Below are positions 1 through 10,509 of a stretch of DNA of 64,000 nt, one piece after another; the stretch's first letter is position 1; every line of letters starts with the position of its first letter. The stretch lies in assembly GCA_030248195.1 (NCBI GenBank), contig JASAND010015774.1, forward strand, positions 23,506-87,505, read 5' to 3'. This stretch comes from Trissonchulus latispiculum (taxonomy: Eukaryota > Nematoda > Enoplea > Enoplida > Ironidae). The translations under genes and the position numbers were made by a program. The notes beneath the pieces were generated by a model. That model saw only the letters and a list, made by a program, of their open reading frames with translations, searched no databases and was not told where the DNA came from.

Positions 1-1
1 T

Positions 2-1840
2 AAGTGTAAACAATATTGGCCTTACTTAAATAGTAGAACGCAAGCACACAATCCCTCAGTTTATTTCAAATATAAAAAACCTATTGCAAATGAAATATTT
101 AATTATAAGGATACTATAAACTCCCTCGATTGTGATGCATGGTTGAAATCTTATTTCGAAAATGGTTTTTCATGCGATTGCCATCGATCTCAATTTAAGG
201 ATAATGTTCACAACCATATAATTACTGGTAATTATAAAGTGTTAGAAAATGATACATTAGAATCCTTGTTCAGTAAGGGTCCTAAGTATAGAATTCCACA
301 AAAATCTTGCAAACTACAAACTATTAAGGATACTTATGAAGGAATCAATAAATATATTGAAAAAATAATCAGGAAATATCATTGGGATAATCGAAAGCTG
401 CATATATGGGGTAATAAGGTAAAAACAGAAATTTCGTCTTTCATAAAGAATGTTACTATTGATAATAGCCCATATCAAACATACGACTTACATAACTTAT
501 TAAGCAGTTATAAGGAAAAATTTGTGTTTACTCCTGTAGATAAGGCATCACAAAATATAGCTATCATTTGTAAAGAATTTTACATTTATTCTGTGTTTAA
601 GGAACTAGGAATACTAAATACTACAAACAACAACACTTATCTTGAAATTCAACCAGATAATGAAAATAGCATAATAAATAAAATAAATGCATTTTGTAAA
701 TCTCTTAATATCAGCTGTAATGGCAACAACAAACTACCATTTATCTATATAATTCCAAAATTTCATAAAACTCCTATAAAATTCAGAACTATAATAGCTA
801 GTCGTAACACTTCTTGTAGTCCTCTTTCAATTACTCTAGATAAAATACTCAAGCTTATTTCCATAAGTAGAAAAAGGCGAAGTAAAATATTAGAGTGTAC
901 TACAAACTGTAATCCTTTTTGGATCATCGATAGCAATAAGCCTATACTAAAAACACTAAAACAGTTAAATGGAAATAAAATGGCCAAAACAATTAATACT
1001 TACGACTTTACTACCTTGTATACTACATTGCAGCATAACACTATCATTTCTGCTTTAAGCCATATAATAAACAACGAAGTGACTAACCGTATTCATATAC
1101 GATATGGCAAAGCGTATTGGGGAAACGGTGCACCTAAATATACTACATACACTAAAACCGATATTATAAATATGTTACAGTTTTTAATAGAAAACACTTA
1201 CTTTAAAATGGGCAACAAATTGTTTCTTCAACAAATTGGTATACCAATGGGAACAAATGCTGCCCCAACTATAGCTAATCTAACCTTAAACTATTTTGAG
1301 CATAAATTTATAACCGACAAAGATAATTCACACCTGGCTGAGTTTCTTATCTACGTATATAGATACATTGACGATATCACAACCATTAATGACCACAACG
1401 TCTTGGAAAGAAATCAAACTAAAATTTATCCCCCAGATTTAGAACTAAATAAAGTTAATTCAAGTAATAAAGAAGCTAATGTACTAGACTTAAACATAAG
1501 TATCTCTAATGAAACTTTCACTACTAAAATGTATGACAAAAGGGAAGATTTCGATTTTTGTACTTACAAATTCCCTCCCGCAGACTCTAATATATCCAGT
1601 AAAATCATGAAAAATACAATAATCTGTCAATTAACACGAATCTGTGAAATAAATGACAAATTAATTCATCTCAGAAAAAACTATAAAGATCTATTTGAAA
1701 CTTGTCTGAATAGAGGACATTCAAAGAAGATGTTCTTACGCAGCTTAGACAAAACACTTAAACAGCAAACATGGATCAAAGAAAAATTCCAACTTACTGA
1801 TGAAAATAACGTAAGAACACATTATTTACTAATTAATTAA
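2..1840 (+). CDS. Penelope-like element reverse transcriptase (5' partial)
   Basis: The frame is open from base 2 to the stop at 1838-1840 (612 codons) and continues off the left edge, so the N-terminus is missing. Seen in order: a Cys/His segment SCDCHRSQF followed by HNHIITGNYKVLEN (about 160-255); a DKA motif at 539-547, the counterpart of the PLE DKG motif; FHKTPIKFRTIIASR (about 761-805); RT motif A in TYDFTTLY (about 1000); motif B GIPMGTNAAP (1238-1267); catalytic YIDD (1364-1375); and LDLNISI downstream. The motif set and the HxHxxTG plus DKA pattern match Penelope-like elements of the Naiad group, which copy RNA into DNA for their own transposition. The catalytic aspartates are present and no stop interrupts the frame, so this copy may be recent. 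Codon use is very A/T-rich. It resembles the broken copy at 5832-8297 along its whole length. Confidence 0.9.
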   Translation, partial: KCKQYWPYLNSRTQAHNPSVYFKYKKPIANEIFNYKDTINSLDCDAWLKSYFENGFSCDCHRSQFKDNVHNHIITGNYKVLENDTLESLFSKGPKYRIPQKSCKLQTIKDTYEGINKYIEKIIRKYHWDNRKLHIWGNKVKTEISSFIKNVTIDNSPYQTYDLHNLLSSYKEKFVFTPVDKASQNIAIICKEFYIYSVFKELGILNTTNNNTYLEIQPDNENSIINKINAFCKSLNISCNGNNKLPFIYIIPKFHKTPIKFRTIIASRNTSCSPLSITLDKILKLISISRKRRSKILECTTNCNPFWIIDSNKPILKTLKQLNGNKMAKTINTYDFTTLYTTLQHNTIISALSHIINNEVTNRIHIRYGKAYWGNGAPKYTTYTKTDIINMLQFLIENTYFKMGNKLFLQQIGIPMGTNAAPTIANLTLNYFEHKFITDKDNSHLAEFLIYVYRYIDDITTINDHNVLERNQTKIYPPDLELNKVNSSNKEANVLDLNISISNETFTTKMYDKREDFDFCTYKFPPADSNISSKIMKNTIICQLTRICEINDKLIHLRKNYKDLFETCLNRGHSKKMFLRSLDKTLKQQTWIKEKFQLTDENNVRTHYLLIN

Positions 1841-2711
1841 GAATGTATGGTATTTATTTGACTTATTTCAAGATATATTACGCCTTGTGCGTACTACTTA
1901 CCAGGCTTGCCTGGAAATACTCTCTACTTTACTCTTACCTGTCTCAGCAATGAGGTCAGGGTCTATGTTTTTTGTTTGCATGTAAACACTAAACAACACG
2001 TGTGAATGGGACCACAGGGCAGAAACGCTTTTCAATTCCTTTTCAATCAGGGGGCTCAAAAAACCTAAAGCTGCAACTAGTATGTCGGTACGCCACTGAC
2101 GACGCCCGCCGAATACTAGTATCAGTCTGGCAGAGTGGTCAGCGAGTGAATGCACCTAACCTGTATGACTGTGTCTGTATCACATCGTAGGGGTTGATTC
2201 ATATTTGTTATCTATTGTACCCTCAGTATTTTGGGTAGCTTGTTTATGCATGGTAATCGCTACCCCAGGATGTTTTATGCACAGAATATATTATGTTTCT
2301 TATTGGCCTATGTGTATGTTCTTATTGGTACCTATCGTTCTAAAATTTTCGAACGAGTTAAAGTTATACTGGGCAATCCTGCAAGATTAGGTCAGTGCAG
2401 CAGTCAAGCATGCATTATGAACGCTTGGATAGCTGGCCTTGAGCCACGTCTGCACTTAAATATTACCTTAGTAAAGGCTTTAATTTGGTGTATCGGTTAA
2501 CCCTGCTTTCGGTCGCGTTTGGTCTCCACCTGACCTTGCAGGGCTCATCGCCGGAATTTTCAAGTTTTCCGGCTTTGAACCTGAATAACTCTGTCACAGT
2601 TTGATTTCGAACGCTAATATTCTAAGTTATTTTTGAGAACATATGGGGGCATATTATGTGTAAAAATGAGCGAAATCCGTGATTATCGATTTTTGACCAA
2701 AGTGACCCCCC
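1841..2711. other. 3' flank of the first Penelope-like element
   Basis: No gene is recognised here. The stretch probably begins with the 3' untranslated part of the Penelope-like element; its end could not be placed. It contains a short perfect stem at 1901-1914 (CCAGGC, 2-nt gap, GCCTGG) and the hairpin listed at 2076-2120. Short frames on both strands show no family resemblance. Confidence 0.5.
2076..2120 (+). other. Hairpin downstream of the PLE reverse transcriptase
   Basis: ACTAGTAT (2076-2083) pairs perfectly with ATACTAGT (2113-2120). Between them lie GTC, CTGACGA and GA in the order found in a hammerhead ribozyme opened at stem III. The GAAA core is incomplete, no stem II can be drawn and stem I is poor, so a ribozyme is not called. 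Penelope-like elements are known to carry hammerheads near their ends, which is why the position matters. Confidence 0.4.
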
Positions 2712-2827
2712 CTTAAACGACTTAACTTAAACGGCTTAATTTAAGTAGCTTAAGTAGTTTAAGTCATTTATTTATGAAACGAATTTTTCAGAAGTTTAAG
2801 TTAAGCCGTTTAAGTTAGTCGTTTAAG
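2712..2827. repeat. Inverted repeat of TTAAACG-type units
   Basis: The left arm 2712-2739 and right arm 2801-2827 are reverse complements with a single one-base gap. The loop holds further TTAAG copies. The arms are built from CTTAAACG/CTTAACTT blocks, so the whole stretch can fold into a long A/T-rich hairpin. Confidence 0.7.
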
Positions 2828-2872
2828 CCGACTTTTAATGAAACGAATGTTACAATAACATCAAAATGGTAG

Positions 2873-4745
2873 TTTAAAGGTGCTGGTCCGGGGTTATCAT
2901 GTAAGTTTGAAAGACTGCATATCGTCGGTCCAGAGTCAAAAGGTTATAAGTCCACTTTTCCAAGTTTAGAGTTACGGCCTTTTGAAAGTTTCAAACTGTT
3001 ATTTCTCAAAAACTACAAGAGCTATCATTTTTTAATGTGTATCAAAGTTGTAGCCTGAAGCCTTCTCTTTATCGTCATGATAGTTAGATTAGCCTTGATG
3101 AGACCTCCTGACTGCTAGATCACGTGATAGGACATACGACCTTTTGCTATAACATTATGATAACTGCTATTCCTAATATTTTTTGACGTAAGTCCAGTAC
3201 ATTCCTATTTCCTACGCAATAAATGAAAACACTGTGTACATAAAACAGTTTCTGGAAGAAAATGTTTACCGCCAACACAAACAAACGTTTTAAAAACAAT
3301 TACCTAAATTTTGGCATAGTTCAATCAAAGTATCCTACACCAAAACGAAAGCTACGTAATATATACAGTGTGACACTTCAGATTGTTGAATACAGTGGTA
3401 AAACTCATTCGTGGTAAGTAGTGATCATCATCACATTATTTCTAGGTCTAAATAGGATAAATAGAGATCCTCTTTACTGATTTTTTCGAACCATTTACAC
3501 AGTTATTTATGGTGATGTCATAGTCGTGAACGCTCAAAGGCGCACAATCTACGCGCGAAGTCGGCACTGCCAATTGTAGCATGGTTAGCGGTTTAAGATG
3601 CCATTGTAGCAGGCTTACTGACGCGTGCAGATGCTTACATACGCGCATCTGCTTGCGGCTGGAACGATTCAGGAAAGATGAAGACGTGAAGACCAGGATA
3701 GATTCACCTCGGCAGCATAATTTAAGGATTAAGAATTGGAATCATGTGCCCCCGAGAGTTGGAACTTATTAGCGCCGTTGGCCAGACACACAGATGCTAT
3801 GGGACACCTGTGGGATCTCCATTTGATGGGGCCCATGTCCATTATTGTCCATCGGATTTCCCACGAAGATGGTTTCAACCCCCCCCCCCCCACACGTCGC
3901 TGCTTCGACTTGTCCAACCAAATCTAAATATTGCCGATGCTGTACAAACCAGGACAACAATCCTGGTATATAAAGATAGCTCTCATGATTGCTCTCTGAA
4001 TAGCTCTCTGGCTAATTCTCTTTCTTGTCTATGGTGTCGGTGCTCATTCCCATCCCCAATAAGCAGAAGAGTCAGCAGTGCCACCCCAAATAACTACTAA
4101 AACCTGGAAAAAGAGTTAGCCGGTTGAACCTGCCAAAGTCAATCCACACTCTGGAACAGGCTACGCCCCCAAAAAAGACCTTCTAACTGCGAAAATATAA
4201 TTTATACTGCAGTCTATGTATGCATAAAAGGTCGCAAGTCCTCTATGTTTTGAAACTGCTTTGGAGCAAAAGGTCGTTTGTCCTGCACTTACGACTTTTA
4301 GAATTAGCAATTTGCTGTGGGCAAGCCGTAAGTGGTACTTCAGTCCTTTTCTAACAAAACCATCACACACGTTCTACACTAAAGGCAAAGCGTTTCCAGA
4401 GCTGTAAATCGCACAGGATGCGTTTTGGAGATCCAGCATTTTGCCACAATGTTCTATGGACTTATGGCTACAAAACGTATATAATAACTCAATTTTCGAA
4501 AAAAGTGGACTTACAACCTTTTGACTCTGGACCGACGATATTATTCAATTCTTGGAGTTCAGCGATAATTTTGATATCACTTTAAAGCTTGGAATGTGCT
4601 TATTACAACTACGTAGAATACAGCTGTCTTAGTGCAACTGTTCTATTTGGACATGCGCTTGAATGAAACAATTTCGAACATGGATTACTCCAAGTGTAGG
4701 AAAGCTGAAAAAGCGACCAGTTCCAGCTTCGAAAGAAACTTCTTC
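2873..4745. repeat. Dispersed repeat block with 41-bp inverted repeat
   Basis: Bases 2919-2959 and 4501-4541 are reverse complements with one mismatch in 41. The left border (2873-2890, TTTAAAGGTGCTGGTCCGG) resembles the terminal repeat of the element at 17926-18840. Bases 4555-4745 read on the minus strand are a clear diverged copy of 18590-18800, for example sharing AAGCACATTC and CCAAGAATTGA. This is therefore an older, rearranged member of that family. The right border was not found. A C-tract lies at about 3880-3891, and an 8-bp stem GCAGATGC/GCATCTGC lies near 3627-3652. No coding frame is supported. Confidence 0.55.
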
Positions 4746-5311
4746 TTCCCGAGGACTATCTTTTATGAAATTGTTTAAAGAGCAAACAAGCTCAAAATTT
4801 TGGGAAAACTGTTAATTTTGTCTGTTTCGCCAAAATTTTTAAGTTCTGTCGAATTAAAGCTAATTTCTCAAAACCCAATTTTTTGTTTTCGACAATGATA
4901 TAGCAAATTTGACTAAACTTCAACAGCAGAATCCAGAGTCCAGAGTCCAGAATCCTAGAATCCATAGAATCCAGAAACACCCGATGCAATAGTATACATA
5001 CTTGAGCATAATTTAATTTGCCAAAACAAGTGCATACTCCTGGTGAAAAATAAGTAAAACAGAAAGTGCTATCTTATGTAATGCGATGTGATGTAACAAT
5101 ACCATTAAGTAAAATATCATACAATTTAAAAATTTTCAAAAATGAAAAATAAACATCCTTAAAATAACTTCAAAGTTGAACAGTAATTCAAGTGAAAAGT
5201 GAATTTTATAAGCATTTTATGAACTAAAAGAATTTTGATACAGCTCAAACATTACATCCCTCAGGCCCTGACCAATTGAAAGTGTGAAAATTTGAATGTG
5301 GTCTACAAAAA
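4746..5311. other. No gene recognised
   Basis: A/T-rich sequence. The only structure seen is a short tandem run of CCAGAGT-like units at about 4931-4975. It may include the distal 3' flank of the minus-strand Penelope-like element. Confidence 0.4.
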
Positions 5312-5461
5312 TAGACCAGGGCGGGATTAGGACCCATATGCTCATCATCAGAGAGATCCAGTACTTTTTGGTTGATATAATTATATCAAATGGGAATATG
5401 TACTGGTTGGGCCAGCTCCTACATATGTAGGAACCAGAGTCATATGAGTCTAATCCTACCA
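5312..5461 (-). other. Three-helix RNA-like structure in the PLE 3' flank
   Basis: Three stems can be drawn. Helix A pairs 5324-5340 with 5441-5456, with one mismatch and one bulge. Helix B pairs CCAGTAC (5358-5364) with GTACTGG (5400-5406) and encloses the perfect 18-base palindrome TTGATATAATTATATCAA (5372-5389). Helix C is CCTACATATGTAGG (5418-5431). Together they make a three-way junction. On the minus strand, the sense of the neighbouring element, CTGATGA (5345-5351) sits just 5' of the last strand of helix A. The GAA partner of a hammerhead core is absent, so no ribozyme is called. Confidence 0.5.
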
Positions 5462-5651
5462 ATCATACATTCGTAGAATTATCTCTTGCTAAATATGTAC
5501 GATTTAAGAATTGACAGTTTTATAGCATAAGCAAGAGGAGAATTAAGAATAAAAGGTACGATGGACCGTAAATTTAAAGAGACATTGTATTGGGCGATGT
5601 GCCCTATGTTACAGGGAAATTCCCTAAAAAGCATAAAAATAGAAAAATTGC

Positions 5652-5740
5652 TGGGCGAGTAAAGCCCGAAAGTTACAGTGGGCAAAGCCCAAGTTACAGT
5701 GGCCAAAGGCCAAGTTACAGTGGGCATACGCCCGAGTTAC
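5652..5740. repeat. Four tandem stem-loops with covarying stems
   Basis: Units of about 21 bp repeat four times: a GC stem-loop followed by AAGTTACAGT or a close variant. The stems read GGGC/GCCC, GGGC/GCCC, GGCC/GGCC and GGGC/GCCC, with loops GAGTAAA, AAA, AAA and a short ATAC-type loop. The third stem changes on both sides, so pairing is kept. The array lies 90-180 bp beyond the stop of the broken Penelope-like element, on its 3' side. Confidence 0.75.
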
Positions 5741-5831
5741 CTGCAATAAGAAAAGCATAAATAATAACAATAACAATAGCAATAACCATAACAGTATACA
5801 ACAACAAGAAGAAAACAAAACATACTAAATT

Positions 5832-8297
5832 TCAAGAAATGCTTTTATATAGTTTATGTACAACGTCTGGGGTGGAGCCATATTTATCCTTAATATCAGT
5901 ATTAGAAACAATACTGTATCTAAGAATGTACTTGCAAAATTTTTTGGAGTATCCTCTTAGCACTAACATATTCTTAAGCTTATCAAGACCAGCAATAAAG
6001 TCATCCAGTAGATCACAGATTTTGACAAATCGGGCGACTTGACATATGACAGTATTACAAATAATGTTTTTGCTGATATTACTACCATTCATAGGAAATC
6101 TATTGATATTGAAGGGAAAATCGTCACGTTTATCATATAGTTTAGTTATAAATTTATTACCAGAGATGCAAATACTTAGGTCTAATACGTCTGCTTGCTG
6201 GTTAGAGGTAGTAACTTTATTTAATTCAAGTTCCGGAGAGTACATATCATGTTTTATTATATCAAAATAATTGTTATCATTAATAAGTGTCATGTCATCA
6301 ATATACGTATCTACCTACCACTTCAAGACATTTATTATTATCGTTATTACGGTTATTGCATATATAACTATATTCCATTTGATGTAAAACTAAGTTAGCT
6401 ATGTTGGGAGCAGAGTTACTTCCCATAGGTGTTCCTATTGTCTGTTTAAAAATAAGATTACCACATGTAAAATATAGATTATCTAGAAGTAATTTTATGT
6501 GATTTATAAGTGTAGGGTAGGTTATTGTATTAGCTGGATTACGGCCATAGCCCCAACGCATTCCTAAATATGTTAAGTGCATAGGATTACGCATAGTATT
6601 ATATAACAATTTATCTAACGCATTTATAATAGTGTCATGTCTAAGATTAGTATAAAGTGTAGTAAAGTCATAAGTGTTTATAGTATTAGCTGAGTTAGAC
6701 ATGTTGATTTTCTTAATAGAATTTAAGATAGGTTCATTATTATCTATAATCCAATACGGATTACAATTGTAAATACTTTTTATTAGTTTACCATATCATT
6801 TCCTGCTTTGTTTAACCAATGTTAAAGATTTATCAATCAAAACAGATAAAGGTTTAGTAACAGCATTTCTGCTAGCAATAATAGTACGAAATTTGGTAGG
6901 AGTTTTATGGAACTTAGGTATAACATAAATGTGTGGGAGCTGTTTAAATCCATTACTATTAACATTATTACAACTATAGTATTTGAGAATTGAGTTTATG
7001 ATATCGGATTGGGGAGAGTTAACCTGACAATACGTGTTAGAGTTATTTATATCGAGAATGCCTAATTCCTTGAGTACGACCTGGATATAATAATTTTTAC
7101 AAACAACAGCAATATTTTGATTAGCTTTATCCACAGGACAAAACACATACTGACGATGCAATGACTTGATGCTACAAATAAAGTCCTGGATAAATGTAGA
7201 GCTGGTTACGTTACTATTATAATTAAGTCCCACAAGTTTAAGTTTTATCTCGTTTAGGATAATATCCGACCAATGATTAAGTTTATCTAAATCCCATTTA
7301 TATTTTTTATTTAATTTTTTAATATACGCACTGAATGCCTGAACTGTACTACTATAAATATCTTCATTACAGTATTGTTTAGTGAACCTGTATTTAGGAC
7401 CATATGTAAGTATCTGAGATACGGATTTATTCTCTATAATATTTAGGTCGCCAGTTAATACATGGTTGTGGTGAATGTCTTTATAAGAGCTATTACTGCA
7501 GTTACAAATGAGTTTATTATTAAAATCATTTACATATTTATCCACATCGAGTTCCTCTATAGTTTGTTTATAATTATATATAACACTGCCTACAGGACTA
7601 TCATATTTATAAAATATTTGGGGATTGAAAGCATTACATTTACTCAATTCAAAAGGCCATTTGCTATAATTATCTTTAAATATTTTATTTAGATTAATAC
7701 GGTCAAAAACTTTGTTGTACTTAATAATTAAGCATTCCTTTTTAGTTTTAGTGTGTTTAGCTAAATGTTTCTTTAATAAATTTAGTTTACCTTCGCACAT
7801 ATCCTGAATAATTTCATATTTAGGGTGGTTGATATTACATTCATTACGATTAATGATATATTTTACCTGTTTTTGCTAGCTTTATTTATAAACTCATAAA
7901 TAAATTTATTAGTTGCATCATCCATATATAATAAGTCCACATCCTTACTATTGACCATATTTGCATTTTTATTTAAGCGATTAGTTTTATTAAATTTTTT
8001 ATTTATAGTAGTAGTATTATCTCTAACTAAGAGATTCTCAAATATACTTTTATTAACATCCTCTCCTTTTAACATGTCATTTAAGACATACGGGTATTTA
8101 GTTTTAAGTTTACGTATCCAGTATGCTTCACACATTCTTCTGTTATAATTACATTCATTTAAATTATCGGAATCTGTTAACTTTGATATAATTCTAATAT
8201 TAAAAGTTTTGCAATTACCTATATTAAAATGGGCAGACAGACGCTTATCCTTAACATCCTTAACAACTTTCCTGTCTTTAAAATTTGTGTATCTTCT
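5832..8297 (-). pseudogene. Naiad-like Penelope element: GIY-YIG remnant plus broken RT
   Basis: Read on the minus strand, the coding remains run 8297-7863, 7800-6796, 6702-6298 and 6293-5832, in shifting frames. The first piece holds the end of a GIY-YIG nuclease domain (LSAHFNIGNC, then CEAYWIRKLKTKYPY). The second has CNCSNSSYKDIHHNHVLTGD, a DKA motif (PVDKANQNIAVVCK) and FHKTPTKFRTIIASR. The third has TYDFTTLY and GTPMGSNSAP. The fourth starts at IDDMTLIN. The nuclease lies N-terminal to the RT, the arrangement known for Naiad-type PLEs. Breaks: a frameshift near 7863, a stop/frameshift near 6796-6702, and a frameshift exactly at the catalytic YIDD (about 6293-6305). The GIY-YIG start motifs are missing, so the copy is probably 5'-truncated. 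It cannot encode an active enzyme. Confidence 0.9.
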
Positions 8298-9569
8298 TTA
8301 ACACAACACATATACTTTTAGGGACACGTTCATAGTACGCGGGTTTTGAGGTGGCTTTTAAAATACACTTGCTTTTCTCAGCCCGAAATGCCTAAGTAAT
8401 ATTGCTGTGCGTTACCGAATTTTTCTGTTGGCTTCGCCGTACATTGATCGTTGCCCGTTGTCGTCTATTGGCCGGCCAGGAGCTAAAGAAACGAACCAAC
8501 GTACCTGACTGGGTGAATTTGGGGAAGGGGGGGGGGTGGTTGGTTACGAACGGGTTAGCACGACATTCTCGGAGAGCTACTTTTTCGCCCAACGTTAGTA
8601 GACATGTCGAAGCTAAGAAGTTTAGAGTGGGCAACACTTTAAATATACACTGTTTTTGGCGGACAACAAAGTACTGTTACTGGTGCTAATTATTAATTCG
8701 GCTTTGGAGCGTTGCTTCCTTCTTCAGCTATAACAGCTCAAAGTTTGAAATTTTGCAAAAAGTTGCCAGCTGACCGTGCGCCGTTTTCTATCTAATAAAA
8801 TTGGCAGACCCTAGCTTACCCCAGCTCTTTGCTAACTATTATACTTTAATGAGGGCAAACTGGTTAAGTTTCGAGGGTTTTGGTTTTCCGGTTAGTATGC
8901 TAGCTCACTTTTAGTTAAGAAATAATCTATATTTTTATGCCTGAAAAGCTAGCTAAGCACAGTAAAAATGGGTTAAAAAATTTTTTGTCTCCGATTTTGC
9001 CGAAAAGGTGCTTATATCCCAACTTTCTGGACCCATCTTGGTACACTCACTGGCTTGCAATGTGCAAAGTTTTAGACGATTTTGCCAAAGTACGTACTTT
9101 GGAGCAATTGACTCACATCTTCGAATGCCACCAAAGAACAGCGACAATGTAGATGACGTAATCTGGTATTGCGACTGCAGAGATTAACGAAATCAAGTGA
9201 TTTTCACAAAGGTTAAGACAGATACTTGGAGTATTATAGTTGGAGAAAATTTGAGCTCAAAGACATTATTTAATCTCACCCGTATGGACCTACCACGCCC
9301 AGTTTTTCGGACTTAGATTGTATCGCACAGAAAAGTATACATTGTACTAGAGATTATTTTGCACTATATCAAAGCAGTATTCGTCAGGACTATCTGCAAA
9401 ATTTGGGCACCGTATATACCTTGCACATGGCGTTCTGGGCGGAACGAAGTGTGTATGCATGTTATGTCCAGTTTTGGACCTACAGCACCAACTTTTGAAG
9501 GCTCCACAGGATGTTACGCTGAGTGGAATATCTCTGAAACTTTAAACCGTTTTGTAGCAAACCTAATAC
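8298..9569. other. No gene recognised
   Basis: A G-tract lies at about 8529-8537. Short frames on both strands have no recognisable domain. The 5' truncation point of the minus-strand Penelope-like element is at or just above 8297. Confidence 0.4.
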
Positions 9570-10043
9570 TAGTGTTGTTTCAGTAGTCGATTTTAGTTTC
9601 AGTTTCAGTTTCAGTCGGCGGTTCGAAATAATTTCAGTTTCAGTTTCAGTCGGCGGACCAAAATAGTTTCAGTTTAAGTTTCAGTCGGCAACGTAAAATA
9701 ATTTCAGTTTTAGTTTCAGTCGGAGTTTCAGTTTCAGTTCGCTTTAAAAACAACGGTTTCCAGCTCTCTGAGTTAATATAAAGCACAATTTAATGTTTAT
9801 TCAGCCTCTCTTACAGCAATGTTAACAGAATCGAAGCTCAAAACCTTCAAAATGTCAAGATTTAAGGAAAGACTGAAACTAGTTTCAGTCCGAGTTTCAG
9901 CCTTTTACCCAGTGTAGTTTCAGTTTCAGTTTCAGTCGACTGCATAAAAATGTTTCAGTTTCAGTTTCAGTGACTGAAACTGAAACTTGTACAAACTGAA
10001 ACCTAGTTTCAGTTTCAGTGACTGAAACATCACTACCTAATAC
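9562..10043. mobile_element. hAT-like non-autonomous element with GTTTCA arrays
   Basis: A perfect 8-bp duplication CCTAATAC flanks the element at 9562-9569 and 10036-10043. The element proper is 9570-10035 (466 bp). Its tips are inverted: TAGTGTTGTTTCAG on the left, and TAGTGATGTTTCAG when the right end is reverse-complemented. Both subterminal zones (about 9593-9750 and 9868-10027) are made of GTTTCA hexamers, partly in larger units with a CGGCGG-like spacer. The hexamer is inverted between halves near the right end. An 8-bp duplication and a TAGWG tip are hAT features. There is no transposase, so it would depend on another copy. It lies about 475 bp upstream of the LTV1 start. Confidence 0.75.
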
Positions 10044-10509
10044 TGTGAGTGACAAAAGACTAGTTAGCTTTTCTAACATCGAACTTTTTTAGTTGATTTC
10101 GTCCCCCCCCCCATAACTTCTGCAAACTGGATTTTTTTCTTCAGCGAAGGAGGGAGTAGAAGTTCTCTCCCCCCAATTCTGTCCTTCTCCCGCAAGCCAA
10201 AAGTGCCCGGAAAATTTGGATTTCGAGGGTAAATTTTCAAGAATTCGGAATTTGCGATACAAGTTCTCCCGTATTTGCGGGATCCTGCAGACGGGGGTCG
10301 GGACAAGGAATGTTGAGTGTTCCCTTCTCATGGAGAGTTCCCTTAATGTATCCTTATTGTCCTAACCGTAGATTTTCCAAAGGTTTGTGATGTAAAAGAA
10401 CCAAAATACCGTTGTTGACGAGCGGGTTTATTTGCGCTTCTTTATTTGTGGAAGTATTTTTATGTTTAGCGGTTAACTGCGGTCACTTCGTTCGTATACT
10501 AGTGGAGTC
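10044..10509 (+). promoter_or_regulatory. Upstream region of LTV1 (promoter and 5' UTR, unresolved)
   Basis: About 470 bp separate the hAT-like element from the inferred LTV1 start codon. The 5' UTR and promoter should lie here, but no TATA box or initiator can be singled out. A C-tract is at 10104-10112. Confidence 0.35.

Noticed and set aside
3744..4100. 118-codon frame
   Set aside because: It crosses a long C-tract and lies within a repeat block; no family resemblance.
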